Shown here one piece after another: positions 46,583 to 55,099 of a stretch of 64,000 bases of DNA. The stretch comes from Lachancea thermotolerans CBS 6340. Lineage: Eukaryota; Ascomycota; Saccharomycetes; Saccharomycetales; Saccharomycetaceae. The notes below the pieces were generated by a model, which saw only the letters and a list, made by a program, of their open reading frames with translations, searched no databases and was not told the origin of the DNA. The stretch spans positions 1,302,001 to 1,366,000 of the forward strand of contig NC_013081.1 in assembly GCF_000142805.1 (NCBI RefSeq), written 5' to 3'. Made by a program: the position numbers and the translations under genes. The stretch's first letter is position 1; each line of letters starts with the position of its first letter.

Positions 46583-47596
46583 ATGGATGCGATCTCAGAT
46601 CCTTCGTTTCAAAATACCAAGTCAAAGATCACAGCAGTCGAGGAGCTTCCTTCTCTCCTTACTGTAGTTGTGGACACTACTCCGAAAGCTTGGGCAGAGT
46701 TGGATAGGGAAAGCGAGCATGAGGGTAATTTGATCAGTGCGTTGCAGTCCCTGATAGTTTTTTTGAACTCGCACCTTACCTTCAACAGTGCCAATCAGGT
46801 TGCAGTCATAGCTGCCCATTCGTCTGGAATAAAGTACTTGTACCCGGTTACGTCAACCTCTCAAGACGAGACGGCGGCGAGAAGTGCGGATCTATCTATA
46901 ATCAACAGTGATATGTACCGTCAGTTTCGAAATGTTGACGAAACGGTGCTTGAGGAGCTTTATAAACTTCTCCAGGAGGAGGGAAAACGAGAACAACCAT
47001 CGGGGTTCCAGAAAAGTACGTTGTCTGGCGCAATGTCTGCTGGATTTACTTACATTAACCGAATTATCAAAGAGCAAAGTTCTGCTTCCCTCAAAGCGAG
47101 ACTTATGGTTGTGACATGTGGCTCGAGTGGTGGTAAAGATGAGGTGTTTCAGTACATACCCATTATGAATTGCATATTTTCAGCTACGAAACTAAAATGC
47201 CCGGTGGATGTCGTGAAAATTGGTGGCTCTCAAGAAAGTACGTTTCTTCAGCAAGCAACAGATGCTACTAATGGTGTATATCTGCATGTTCCCTCGACTG
47301 AGGGCCTGATACAATATCTCACTACAGCTATGTTCATCGATCCGTCTCTCAGGCCCATAATAGTTAAGCCAAACCAGGGTTCTGTTGATTTCAGAACCTC
47401 ATGCTATCTCACGGGTAAAGTGGTTGCTGTTGGATTCGTTTGCAGCGTTTGCTTGTGTGTTTTGTCTGTCATTCCACCAGGTAACAGATGTCCCGCATGC
47501 GACTCCGAATTCGACGAGCATGTTACTACAAAGCTAAAGAAAAAGCCTGTTGTACCTGGAATGATACAGAAAAAAAGGAAGAGGATTCAAGAGTAG
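46583..47596 (+). CDS. TFB4: TFIIH core subunit Tfb4
   Basis: p34 homologue in the core of TFIIH, used in Pol II initiation and nucleotide excision repair. It has 337 aa (yeast YPR056W, 338 aa) and begins MDAISDPSFQ as in yeast. The von Willebrand A-like domain (about 20-250) includes LLTVVVDTTPKAW, NSANQVAVIAAHSSGIKYLYP, STLSGAMSAGFTYINRI and DVVKIGGSQESTFLQQATDATNGVYLHV. A C-terminal four-Cys zinc module follows (CSVC...CPAC with GNR before the second pair), then a basic tail ending in KKRKRIQE. It is followed on the same strand by BRR1, as on chromosome XVI. Confidence 0.97.
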   Translation: MDAISDPSFQNTKSKITAVEELPSLLTVVVDTTPKAWAELDRESEHEGNLISALQSLIVFLNSHLTFNSANQVAVIAAHSSGIKYLYPVTSTSQDETAARSADLSIINSDMYRQFRNVDETVLEELYKLLQEEGKREQPSGFQKSTLSGAMSAGFTYINRIIKEQSSASLKARLMVVTCGSSGGKDEVFQYIPIMNCIFSATKLKCPVDVVKIGGSQESTFLQQATDATNGVYLHVPSTEGLIQYLTTAMFIDPSLRPIIVKPNQGSVDFRTSCYLTGKVVAVGFVCSVCLCVLSVIPPGNRCPACDSEFDEHVTTKLKKKPVVPGMIQKKRKRIQE

Positions 47597-48049
47597 TGAC
47601 GACCTCGCTTACGCACTATGTGTATCATAACAGTTGAATGCGCTGCAGATCTCGAAACTGCCAGCCGCGAGGATGCCTAACTAGTGAAAGAAGTGGCCAA
47701 CAGCCCCGGTCTCAGAACGACCCTTCAGCTACTTTTTCGACCTGGCCGCGATTTCAGGAGACAAGACCGTCATTAAATACAATCTCGTCTTATTTCACAA
47801 GGACTTTGTTTCGTTGTCATAGGGCATAAGTAAGAATGGGGTGCCTGCTGAAAGGCGTCCAGCCCGTAGAGTTTTAGCACGCTATATAGGCGTTGATTTT
47901 AAAGTAATAGAATGAATCAGTAGAGCAGGGCTGAAAGTCAATATCCATGCCCGTTCTCGATTTCCTCGGTTTTTCAAAAATTATGGTGTACTATATATTG
48001 ATCAGGTAGATACGCTCATAGCTCGGTGAGAACATTAAGACATTAGAAA
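47597..48049. other. Intergenic region TFB4-BRR1
   Basis: 453 bp between tandem genes, with TATATA-like sequences near 47880 and 47993. No tRNA, snoRNA box pair or repeat that I could support. Confidence 0.5.
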
Positions 48050-49102
48050 ATGGCGCAAAGAAAAGCGCCAAGGGCGGAAGCTAAGCCTAACAATGGTTCT
48101 ACAGAAACGCAGGGTATGGATCCGCTTTTTGGACAAAGCAGAGCGTTCGCACTTGAAGGCGCTATGGTGAACCCAGAGGTTAGAAAATACCTTAAGACTG
48201 TGCGATCCCAAGCGCTCAGCACTCTAGGCGCGGATCCAGGAGTTTCCGCTCGGAAGGGGCTACGAAGAAACAACAACAATGATATGTACGATGAAGAACC
48301 TGTTGTCCATCAAGATCTTTTGCGCTTCGATAAACACAAGTCACAATGGCTAGAATGGTTTGACGACTTGAAATCTTCGGCTCAAAGCTTCGATTATGGA
48401 ACAGAGGGCTATGAACCTGAGACGCTGGATCTACTTCTTTTTTACTTCAAGCAATACCTTCAAGGTTTGAAAAATACTGCTTCTGGCGAAGATGAGACCC
48501 TGGACATAATTCTAGGTGTGCTAAAGGATCACGAAACATCAACTCAAGACGCGTCACTAGATATTGATGAAGAATGGGCTAGCAATCTGCTGCGACAGCT
48601 CAGGACCAACAAACAAAAAAAAGTTGAGACAGTTGCAGATTTGAAGCGATTTATCACAGAGCCTTCTACTTTGCCTAAAAACTTCAATGCCTGGCATTAC
48701 TTCGTTACGAAGACAGAGCCTTCGCGTGCTCTTCTTGAAAAGATGCCTCCCGAAGAGGTTTTCAGGTTAGCAAGTTACTTTGTACAGTGGCTGGCTGACA
48801 TTCCAAAGGGGAAAAATGCTACCAGATTGAGCGCATGGGCGTTTTACGTCCTGCTGTTTCTACAAGACCAGCTGCCTGCGCAAGAAGTTAGTGTGTTGAG
48901 GGATCTAGGCAAGAAGGCACGGCATTTGAAGCTAAGAAGTCTCTCCTCCGGGAACTCCCTGCCCAATATACAGGCGCCGTACGATATCATCGGAACAAAA
49001 GATAGTCCTAACACTTTCTCTGCTATTGATCTGACCCTTGTCGTGGTGGCATGCAAATATGGCCAGCTTGATCTCATTGACTGGACTGAGTCCAGGGTTT
49101 GA
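48050..49102 (+). CDS. BRR1: Brr1, snRNP biogenesis factor (Gemin2 family)
   Basis: Brr1 promotes assembly of Sm rings on new U1, U2, U4 and U5 snRNAs and is the yeast relative of Gemin2 (SIP1 family). It has 350 aa (yeast YPR057W, 341 aa). Recognisable blocks are DPLFGQSRAFALEGAMVNPEVRKYLKTVRSQAL (about 24-56), the short spacer NNNDMYDEE, YEPETLDLLLFYFKQYL, LDIDEEWASNLLRQLRTNK and near the end TFSAIDLTLVVVACKYGQLDLIDW. The N-terminal 20 residues are basic and low in complexity. It lies between TFB4 and YMC1, the same trio as on chromosome XVI. Confidence 0.93.
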   Translation: MAQRKAPRAEAKPNNGSTETQGMDPLFGQSRAFALEGAMVNPEVRKYLKTVRSQALSTLGADPGVSARKGLRRNNNNDMYDEEPVVHQDLLRFDKHKSQWLEWFDDLKSSAQSFDYGTEGYEPETLDLLLFYFKQYLQGLKNTASGEDETLDIILGVLKDHETSTQDASLDIDEEWASNLLRQLRTNKQKKVETVADLKRFITEPSTLPKNFNAWHYFVTKTEPSRALLEKMPPEEVFRLASYFVQWLADIPKGKNATRLSAWAFYVLLFLQDQLPAQEVSVLRDLGKKARHLKLRSLSSGNSLPNIQAPYDIIGTKDSPNTFSAIDLTLVVVACKYGQLDLIDWTESRV

Positions 49103-49300
49103 TTGTTGTTCGATGCACTTCCTTATCTTGACAAAAAAATTGTGCAAGTTTGTTCATTTGGGATTGTGAAAAACATGATCTTAGTCAAGGATCTCGTTTT
49201 ATCTAAAAAACTTCTCCTACCCATAGACTTCGCTTGTCTATTCGTTGTACCAAAACACTAGGGGTTGTGACTTGGCCTGATCTGACCTCTAAACGCTTCA

Positions 49301-50212
49301 ATGTCTGAAGAACTTGGGCCTCCACAATTGATCGATGAGCTTAATACTCCACATGACTCTAGTCGAGTTTTCAAGGACTTGCTAGCTGGTACGGCTGGCG
49401 GAATTGCACAAGTGCTGGTTGGGCAGCCTTTCGATACAACCAAAGTCCGCTTGCAAACGAGCTCCACTCCCACAACAGCAGTACAGGTGGTAAAAAATTT
49501 GATCAAGAACGAGGGTCTTCGAGGATTTTACAAAGGAACGCTGACACCGTTGGTAGGAGTGGGTGCGTGCGTCTCTTGCCAATTTGGAGTAAACGAAGCA
49601 ATGAAACGATTCTTCCGAGGCCCTAACTCAGATGTCAACAAGCCCTTGACCTTGCCTCAGTACTACGTTTGTGGTCTCGCAGGAGGAATTGCAAACTCGT
49701 TTTTGGCTTCCCCAATTGAGCATGTTAGGATACGGCTGCAAACGCAAACAAGTTCTGGTACAGCTGCGAGCTTCAAGGGCCCCTTGGACTGTATAAAAAA
49801 GCTCAAGTCCAATGGCGCTTTGATGCGGGGCTTGACCCCAACTGTTCTGAGAGAAGCGCAAGGCTGCGCAACGTACTTTCTAACCTACGAAGCTCTTGTG
49901 GCAAACGAAGTTCAAAAAGGTTTAAAGCGCTCAGACGTACCAGCATGGAAACTCTGTATGTTTGGAGCAATATCTGGTGTTACTCTGTGGCTTATGGTTT
50001 ATCCTATTGACGTTGTGAAGTCTATAATGCAGACCGACAATCTTCAAAGTCCGGTTCATGGGAGGGATCCTATTGTGGTCGCAAAAAAAATGTATACTCA
50101 GCGCGGCTGGAGAGTGTTTTTCAAAGGTTTTGGCCCCACAATGCTCAGAGCGGCGCCAGCCAATGGGGCGACCTTTGCTACGTTCGAACTTACCATGCGC
50201 TTTTTAGGCTAA
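49301..50212 (+). CDS. YMC1: Mitochondrial inner-membrane carrier Ymc1/Ymc2
   Basis: SLC25-type carrier, 303 aa, six transmembrane helices in three repeats. Each repeat has its Px[DE]xx[KR] signature: QPFDTTKVRLQT, SPIEHVRIRLQT and YPIDVVKSIMQT. Matching second-half motifs are EGLRGFYKGTLTPL, ALMRGLTPTVLRE and GWRVFFKGFGPTMLRA. In S. cerevisiae YMC1 (YPR058W) and YMC2 (YBR104W) are the duplicated pair and are proposed to transport glutamate or related organic acids linked to oleate and glycine use. The single gene here corresponds to the ancestor of both; the symbol is chosen for the chromosome XVI neighbours BRR1 and ARO7. Confidence 0.93.
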   Translation: MSEELGPPQLIDELNTPHDSSRVFKDLLAGTAGGIAQVLVGQPFDTTKVRLQTSSTPTTAVQVVKNLIKNEGLRGFYKGTLTPLVGVGACVSCQFGVNEAMKRFFRGPNSDVNKPLTLPQYYVCGLAGGIANSFLASPIEHVRIRLQTQTSSGTAASFKGPLDCIKKLKSNGALMRGLTPTVLREAQGCATYFLTYEALVANEVQKGLKRSDVPAWKLCMFGAISGVTLWLMVYPIDVVKSIMQTDNLQSPVHGRDPIVVAKKMYTQRGWRVFFKGFGPTMLRAAPANGATFATFELTMRFLG

Positions 50213-50315
50213 TCTAATAACAAACCAACAAGAACTGGACTTTAAAACGCCCTACTCTATTATATTTATCTTGACGCATTACTATGCTCGATATTGGCAA
50301 GCAATTACTTAAAAA

Positions 50316-51089
50316 TCATTCACATTCTAATCTTCTCAACAAATAATCAACTTCAACTTGCTTAGTCAAAGGAATGACCAATTCCTTGTAGATCTTCACT
50401 AGATATTCAGGTGTGATTTTTCTGTGACCTTCTTTATTTGTTGGATCAACCCCGTACACTTCGGCTTTGACACAAAGTCTTTCTAAGATTTTTTCTTCCA
50501 CTGCACTGTTGGTAATGCTTTGGTAAATGCCTTCAATGTCTTTCTCTTGGATCATTTTAGAGTATACTGCGCGATCAGCTTGGAATTTCGCCTCTGCAAC
50601 AAACTTGCCGAAATGGATTCTTCTACTGAGACTCTGAAGGCATTCTATGTCAATGGTAGCAACGGAACCGAAATTCTCCCAACTTTCTCCATCGTACTTG
50701 GAAATCATTGGTATGATTTGTTTGATGTAGACATCTTTAATAGAGTCATTGAAATTGATCTCTGAAGAGTAAGAAGCAAGAACCCGGGGGTACTGAATAC
50801 TGGGCAAGATAGGCTCCTGGATGCTGTCTGGGAAAAATGGCGTCTGGTCAGGCGATTCAAATCTTCTGATTCTAGAATGCGTGATCTCCGAGTGCATCAA
50901 AGCCCAGTCCAAAAAGCTTCCGTCAAAGTCACGGATGGGGAGCTTGGGATCGTTCTTGCTGTATACGGTTGGGCAGGTAGGGAAGTGAGATCTTTCAATG
51001 AATTTGAAGATAATAGTATCCTCCATTCTCACCAATTCATCACGAATGTTCTTGAGATCAAGAACCGTTGCCGGTTTCAGAAAATCCAT
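50316..51089 (-). CDS. ARO7: Chorismate mutase
   Basis: Converts chorismate to prephenate, the committed step to Phe and Tyr; the yeast enzyme is inhibited by Tyr and activated by Trp. It has 257 aa (yeast YPR060C, 256 aa) with unchanged numbering. Active-site residues are all present: R16, R157, K168, E198 and E246. The allosteric residues R75, R76 and T226 are also retained, so regulation by Tyr and Trp is expected. Signature stretches are IRDELVRMEDTIIFKFIERS, SRIRRFESPD, SLSRRIHFGKFVAEAKFQ and VEEKILERL. YMC1 converges on it with about 100 bp between stops. Confidence 0.98.
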   Translation of the reverse strand: MDFLKPATVLDLKNIRDELVRMEDTIIFKFIERSHFPTCPTVYSKNDPKLPIRDFDGSFLDWALMHSEITHSRIRRFESPDQTPFFPDSIQEPILPSIQYPRVLASYSSEINFNDSIKDVYIKQIIPMISKYDGESWENFGSVATIDIECLQSLSRRIHFGKFVAEAKFQADRAVYSKMIQEKDIEGIYQSITNSAVEEKILERLCVKAEVYGVDPTNKEGHRKITPEYLVKIYKELVIPLTKQVEVDYLLRRLECE

Positions 51090-51438
51090 TACTCAAGGGG
51101 TATTCGGAGGTTTCTTTTCGTAGACTGTAAGTCGTCTGTAAGGGTCAAACTCTTTAGACTATCTCTTGAGATGTCGGTCAAGTCAAGTGAAGAGTACAAA
51201 TAGTGAGATAATCATCACTGGGATCGTTTTTCACGTAATATCAAGCGCTCTTGTAACGCCAAGCGTGAAGAACTGATGCCGCAAGGTGAGCTTCGCTGAC
51301 ACCCTTTTATCTATACCATCGTGAAATCAGCACTTAAAGATATACGCGGAATATAGGAACGACTCCCGTATTTTACAAACTTCCCCTGAAAGAATTAATA
51401 GCGATATCAGCACTCAACATTTTGATTCATATTTCCGA
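51090..51438. other. Intergenic region ARO7-JID1
   Basis: 349 bp between two minus-strand genes, holding the ARO7 promoter and JID1 terminator. I see no exact Gcn4 site (TGACTC) and no RNA gene. Confidence 0.5.
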
Positions 51439-52302
51439 TCAATGTTTGGCGCCTCCGGCCTGCAGTTCCTTTGTCTTAAGGTCTTGCACTATGCGTTCGT
51501 TCTTTTTGGCTTCTCTGTCAAGGTCGGACTTATCGCGGTATAGGCCATACGTTCTGAACCAGAGGAATCTTCTTAAACGAGACCACTTGTCTGTGTCGAG
51601 TCCGTAATTTAAATACGCCATGTTGAGTTCTCGCTCGGTGTCATCGTGAGTGAGGTTTGACTTGGTGAGCGAGTCTTCGATTCGGGTGAGAAGCGCTGTG
51701 CACTGGACGCATACAAAGAGCCCAACGACCCACCCAGTAATTACCCATCCAGAGATCTTTTTTTCAGGACTATCGCGGTTCAGATTGTGAATGTCTTCCC
51801 AGGTTCCTGCGTTCCAGTACTCGTAGTTGCCGTTGTTGTGGTACCCATGGGAGGTAGCCGCGGCGGTAGCATATGAAGCACCTGAGCCCGCTGTAGGAGC
51901 ATAGCTCCAGCCGGAGCGGAAGCGGTCGTATGCACTTTTTTTGCGAGAGTCGCCCAGCAGCTCGTACGCCTCGCTCATGATACGGAAGCGATGCATTTTG
52001 TCTTGAATTGAGAGAACTGCGGATTCATCAATCTGAAAGTCATGGTGCGAGGACTTGCTCTTCAGCACTCGTATTCCGCTCGCGATGTCCGGGTGGTACA
52101 TTTTGGCCATAGCGTGGTACTTTTTTTTCAAACTCCGGCCGTCGACTTGGCCTGGGGGAATGCCAAACACCTCGTAAGGAGTAGGATTGCTGTTTTTTGG
52201 CCATGCATGGTCAAATATAGGTTCCTGATCTGACGCGTGGCTGGCGAATCGCCTAAAAACCCATGTTCTGGATGCAAGGCCTTTGCATACCTGCCCGACC
52301 AT
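51439..52302 (-). CDS. JID1: Jid1, mitochondrial J-domain protein
   Basis: Probable Hsp40 co-chaperone of the mitochondrial inner membrane. It has 287 aa (yeast YPR061C, 301 aa). The N-terminus (first 25 residues, with RTWVFRRFASHAS) looks like a mitochondrial targeting sequence. The J domain spans about 40-125 with PTPYEVFGIPPGQVDGRSLKKKYHAMAKMYHPD; the HPD tripeptide that stimulates Hsp70 is intact at 70-72. A single transmembrane segment follows (about 185-205, WVITGWVVGLFVCVQCTALL). The C-terminal 80 residues are charged and include SRLRRFLWFRTYGLYRDKSDLDREAKKNE. The protein's precise role is not established. Confidence 0.93.
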   Translation of the reverse strand: MVGQVCKGLASRTWVFRRFASHASDQEPIFDHAWPKNSNPTPYEVFGIPPGQVDGRSLKKKYHAMAKMYHPDIASGIRVLKSKSSHHDFQIDESAVLSIQDKMHRFRIMSEAYELLGDSRKKSAYDRFRSGWSYAPTAGSGASYATAAATSHGYHNNGNYEYWNAGTWEDIHNLNRDSPEKKISGWVITGWVVGLFVCVQCTALLTRIEDSLTKSNLTHDDTERELNMAYLNYGLDTDKWSRLRRFLWFRTYGLYRDKSDLDREAKKNERIVQDLKTKELQAGGAKH

Positions 52303-52806
52303 TATTGCGGTGCTGTAAAGGGAATATAATCAAATAAGGAAGGAAGACTGCTACAAGTCACCGAACGTGATACCAATTTCTTTGGAAATTCCAAGAGATG
52401 CTTTCTATGGTCTGACAAACTCCGACTCCTTGCGCTCTTGAACTTCTTGCTACCTCATCGATCGTGGGGATAATATCAAGTTTCGTAAAAATCAAAGTCC
52501 GATAACATCGAACCGCACCCTAGTACAAAGTGACACTTTTGATCCCGCTGATAAAGACAAGAGGGGAAGGAACTGTTCAGGCGAAGAAACCACCCACCAT
52601 AGATGTAACACTCGCGTCCAACCAAATAGCAAACCTAGATTATGATGGAATCAATGCGCTAAAAGAGCTAGGCTAAAGGAATTTATAATCGCTTTGTACG
52701 AGTGCATTGTTAAATGGATATATAGTATCTCATTCGTTAAACCGGAATAGAAGCTTTCTGGAGTTGCAAGAAAGCAGTATATCAGTCTATCTGAAGTCGA
52801 GATATC
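52303..52806. other. Divergent intergenic region JID1-FCY1
   Basis: 504 bp. Apart from promoters it holds two short coding-like stretches on the plus strand (52320-52440 and 52527-52674) broken by stop codons and a frame change, which could be a decayed gene fragment. A TATATA lies at about 52720. No tRNA seen. Confidence 0.45.
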
Positions 52807-53265
52807 ATGAGCAAGTGGGACGGATTAGGCATGGAAATCGCGTATAAGGAGGCCGCCAAGGGGATGGAGGAAGGCGGTGTTCCGATCGGAGGATGTCTCA
52901 TCGACAATCGTGACGGAACAGTGGTGGGGTCTGGTCATAACATGAGATTCCAGAAAGGTAGTGCGACGCTTCATGGTGAGATCTCGACACTAGAAAACTG
53001 CGGACGTATGAAGGGTTCCGTGTACAAGAACTGCACGCTGTACACGACGTTATCGCCTTGCGACATGTGTACAGGCGCAATTCTGCTGTATGGGATCCCC
53101 CGCTGCGTGGTGGGCGAGAACGTCAACTTCAAGGGTGATGGTGAGCGTTATCTTGCCGAGCGCGGCTGCGAAGTGCGTGTGGTTGACGATGAAAAGTGCA
53201 AGAAAATTATGAAGCAGTTTATTGACGAGAGACCACAGGACTGGTTCGAGGATATTGGAGAGTAA
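52807..53265 (+). CDS. FCY1: Cytosine deaminase
   Basis: Zinc enzyme that deaminates cytosine to uracil (and 5-fluorocytosine to 5-fluorouracil) in pyrimidine salvage. It has 152 aa (yeast YPR062W, 158 aa; the N-terminus is six residues shorter). Zinc ligands are H56, C85 and C88, and the catalytic proton shuttle is E58, in TLHGEISTLENCGR and LSPCDMCTGA. Other matching blocks are GGVPIGGCLID, GHNMRFQKGSATLHGE, YGIPRCVVGENVNF and the end KKIMKQFIDERPQDWFEDIGE. The enzyme is a cytosolic dimer. It converges with YPR063C. Confidence 0.98.
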   Translation: MSKWDGLGMEIAYKEAAKGMEEGGVPIGGCLIDNRDGTVVGSGHNMRFQKGSATLHGEISTLENCGRMKGSVYKNCTLYTTLSPCDMCTGAILLYGIPRCVVGENVNFKGDGERYLAERGCEVRVVDDEKCKKIMKQFIDERPQDWFEDIGE

Positions 53266-53419
53266 GGTGCCGAGAAGTCGCACCAGATACACAGTTTTGT
53301 TAGAGAGTAGCAGTTCTAGGAAACAGATTCCGTGTGTCCAACACATCCGTCTGTCGACCCCTGCTGATAAAATGTTTTATATACTTGAAGGCATGGGCTG
53401 TTCTATCAAACACAATTGC

Positions 53420-53818
53420 TTAGGAGCTCTGCGCCTTGGCCTTGGCCACGTCAGCTGGTCCGGGTTGAGGGAACACCAGGTTCATGTAGCACACACCCAG
53501 ACTGACGAGAGCCATCACCAATTTCAAGACAGGTGACTGGTCGCCGCTCGATTCAGCGTCCGCCGTCAAGCAGTAGTGCACGGAGCTCAGGAGGCCGAAC
53601 CACGCCAAGAACTTGTTCTTCATGAACATGGCAGCCATTGGCATCGACTGCGATATGATTCCCTGGCTTGCAGCAGCGGCGGAGGACTTTGGAGCGGGCA
53701 CATGGGTGTATCTTCAGGAGTGAAAGTTAGTAGCGGCGTCGAGCCTTGAGGTTTCAGTGACGCATGGGAGCTGAGGCACATACGCTACGGCTAGATCGGG
53801 ACGTTTGCAGTTGTTCAT
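53420..53818 (-). CDS. YPR063C: Small ER membrane protein (YPR063C homologue), with one intron
   Basis: Joined exons 53784-53818 and 53420-53711 (minus strand) give 108 aa beginning MNNCKRPDLAVAYTHVPAPK. The downstream frame alone has no suitable ATG start (it opens with GTG), so the intron supplies the N-terminus in phase. Two hydrophobic segments (about 46-62, NKFLAWFGLLSSVHYCL, and 75-95, PVLKLVMALVSLGVCYMNLVF) suggest a two-pass membrane protein. S. cerevisiae YPR063C is an ER protein of unknown function that also has an intron. The position after FCY1 matches chromosome XVI. The pattern of Ala/Ser-rich N-terminus, two helices and short tail resembles the small Asterix/PAT10-type family, but I regard that as a suggestion. 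Confidence 0.85.
53712..53783 (-). other. Spliceosomal intron of the YPR063C homologue
   Basis: 72-nt intron: donor GTATGT (53783-53778), branch TACTAAC (53732-53726), acceptor GAAG ending at 53712, 15 nt past the branch A. Phase is kept (exon 1 is 35 nt and splits a codon). Confidence 0.88.
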
Positions 53819-54127
53819 CGTGGATGATCGCGAGGCAGTCTTTGAGCTTAGGCCAAATTAGTTGTGTCGTACAGTGTTTTTGACCTGAGCGTGAAATAAT
53901 ATAGAAAGGTGCACATGTGACCAAATTGGGAACAAGTCAAAGCCCAGTAGTGTTATCCGATTAAGTTTCCTATGTTTTATACAGTGATATATGCATTGGG
54001 CCTTTCCTGTCCATCGAATGAAGAATGCAAGCGCCGTGCACTGTCTATAATGAATATTAAAGCGCGTCGGCATTTATGGTGCTGGAAAGGCCTTCTGTGA
54101 GACGAGAATATGAAAGAACGAGCGAGG
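53819..54127. other. Intergenic region YPR063C-VID24
   Basis: 309 bp between two minus-strand genes. No gene, RNA or repeat recognised. Confidence 0.5.
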
Positions 54128-55099
54128 TCAGTTGAACTCGAAATCGCAGCTGCCAGAGCACTCGTCTGTGACTGGAGTCAGCTCCAGTTGCTGGAACTTC
54201 TCAGCGTCTTTATGATAGTAAAATCCCACGATGTGGCCTGTGAGCTGGTCGTGCACGATGTAGTAGTAACCGTCGTAGGATGCGCCCTCGACGGAGTCCA
54301 CATCGGCGTCAGGGACTAGAAACTTCTCCTTCCAGCGCATGTAGATAAAGCGGTTTTGCATGAAGTCCGTGTGCGAGTAGGAGCCCTGCACGATGGCGCC
54401 GAGGGTGTCGGGCTTTGAGTCTTCTGCAGATGCAGCAGGCTTGGCAGCGTCCTCCGCAGCCGAGTCCTGCGGACTGCAGAGCTCCTTGAAGCACGGAAAG
54501 CTGAGCCAGTGGTCGAGGTCCGTGCGATCATTGGCCTTCAGGGCGTCGAGCTCCGAGGGCATCGCGCTCGACAAGAAGCCGATGTTGTCTGTGACCGCGT
54601 AGCCCTCGAAGAAGGTGGTTATTTCCGGGTGCTGCGCGGTCAGACCGCAGATGGACAGAAAACCGGTGACGTGGGGCGTGGAGGCGGTGCAGAAGGAAGA
54701 GGCTGGCAGGTCGACGGTCTTCAGGGTAACGCTGACCTGGTACTTCTTGTAGTCAGAGATCTGGAAGCCCGTGAAGCGCGTGCGCGGCCGCAGCTGGCGC
54801 GTGCAGCAGGTCCAGGCCGCGGGCGAGGCGCGCGGGCTGTGCGCGACGGCGGCGACGTCGCCGTAGGAGGACTCGTCCTCGGAGATGTACTTCCGGGAGC
54901 CATCTGCGCTGGTGGAGGGCGAGCGAAATGAGTGCTGTAGAGAGTCGAGCGAGTCGACCGATGTGCAGCGGTAGAGTGTGTCCTCGTCTTTGCAGGACTG
55001 GACGAGACGATGGGGCAGTGCGGGGGGCGGAGACGCGGAGCGCGATGCTATGGGCGACGCCAGCACCTGCTTGAGGGGTTTGACGGTTTCGTTAATCAT
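54128..55099 (-). CDS. VID24: Gid4/Vid24, substrate receptor of the GID ubiquitin ligase
   Basis: Substrate receptor that recognises the Pro/N-degron of gluconeogenic enzymes (Fbp1, Mdh2, Icl1) and presents them to the GID E3 ligase when glucose returns. It has 323 aa (yeast YBR105C, 362 aa). After a Ser/Pro-rich disordered N-terminus (first 85 residues, with YRCTSVDSLDSLQHSF) comes the Gid4 eight-stranded barrel: LRPRTRFTGFQISDYKKYQVSVTLKTVDLP, VTGFLSICGLTAQHPEITTFFEGYAV, RFIYMRWKEKFLVPDADVDSVEGASYDGYYYIVHDQLTGHIVGFYYHKDAEKFQQLEL. The C-terminus ends SCDFEFN, like the yeast SDCSFEFA. Codons are strongly G+C-biased compared with genes on the left. Confidence 0.96.
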   Translation of the reverse strand: MINETVKPLKQVLASPIASRSASPPPALPHRLVQSCKDEDTLYRCTSVDSLDSLQHSFRSPSTSADGSRKYISEDESSYGDVAAVAHSPRASPAAWTCCTRQLRPRTRFTGFQISDYKKYQVSVTLKTVDLPASSFCTASTPHVTGFLSICGLTAQHPEITTFFEGYAVTDNIGFLSSAMPSELDALKANDRTDLDHWLSFPCFKELCSPQDSAAEDAAKPAASAEDSKPDTLGAIVQGSYSHTDFMQNRFIYMRWKEKFLVPDADVDSVEGASYDGYYYIVHDQLTGHIVGFYYHKDAEKFQQLELTPVTDECSGSCDFEFN

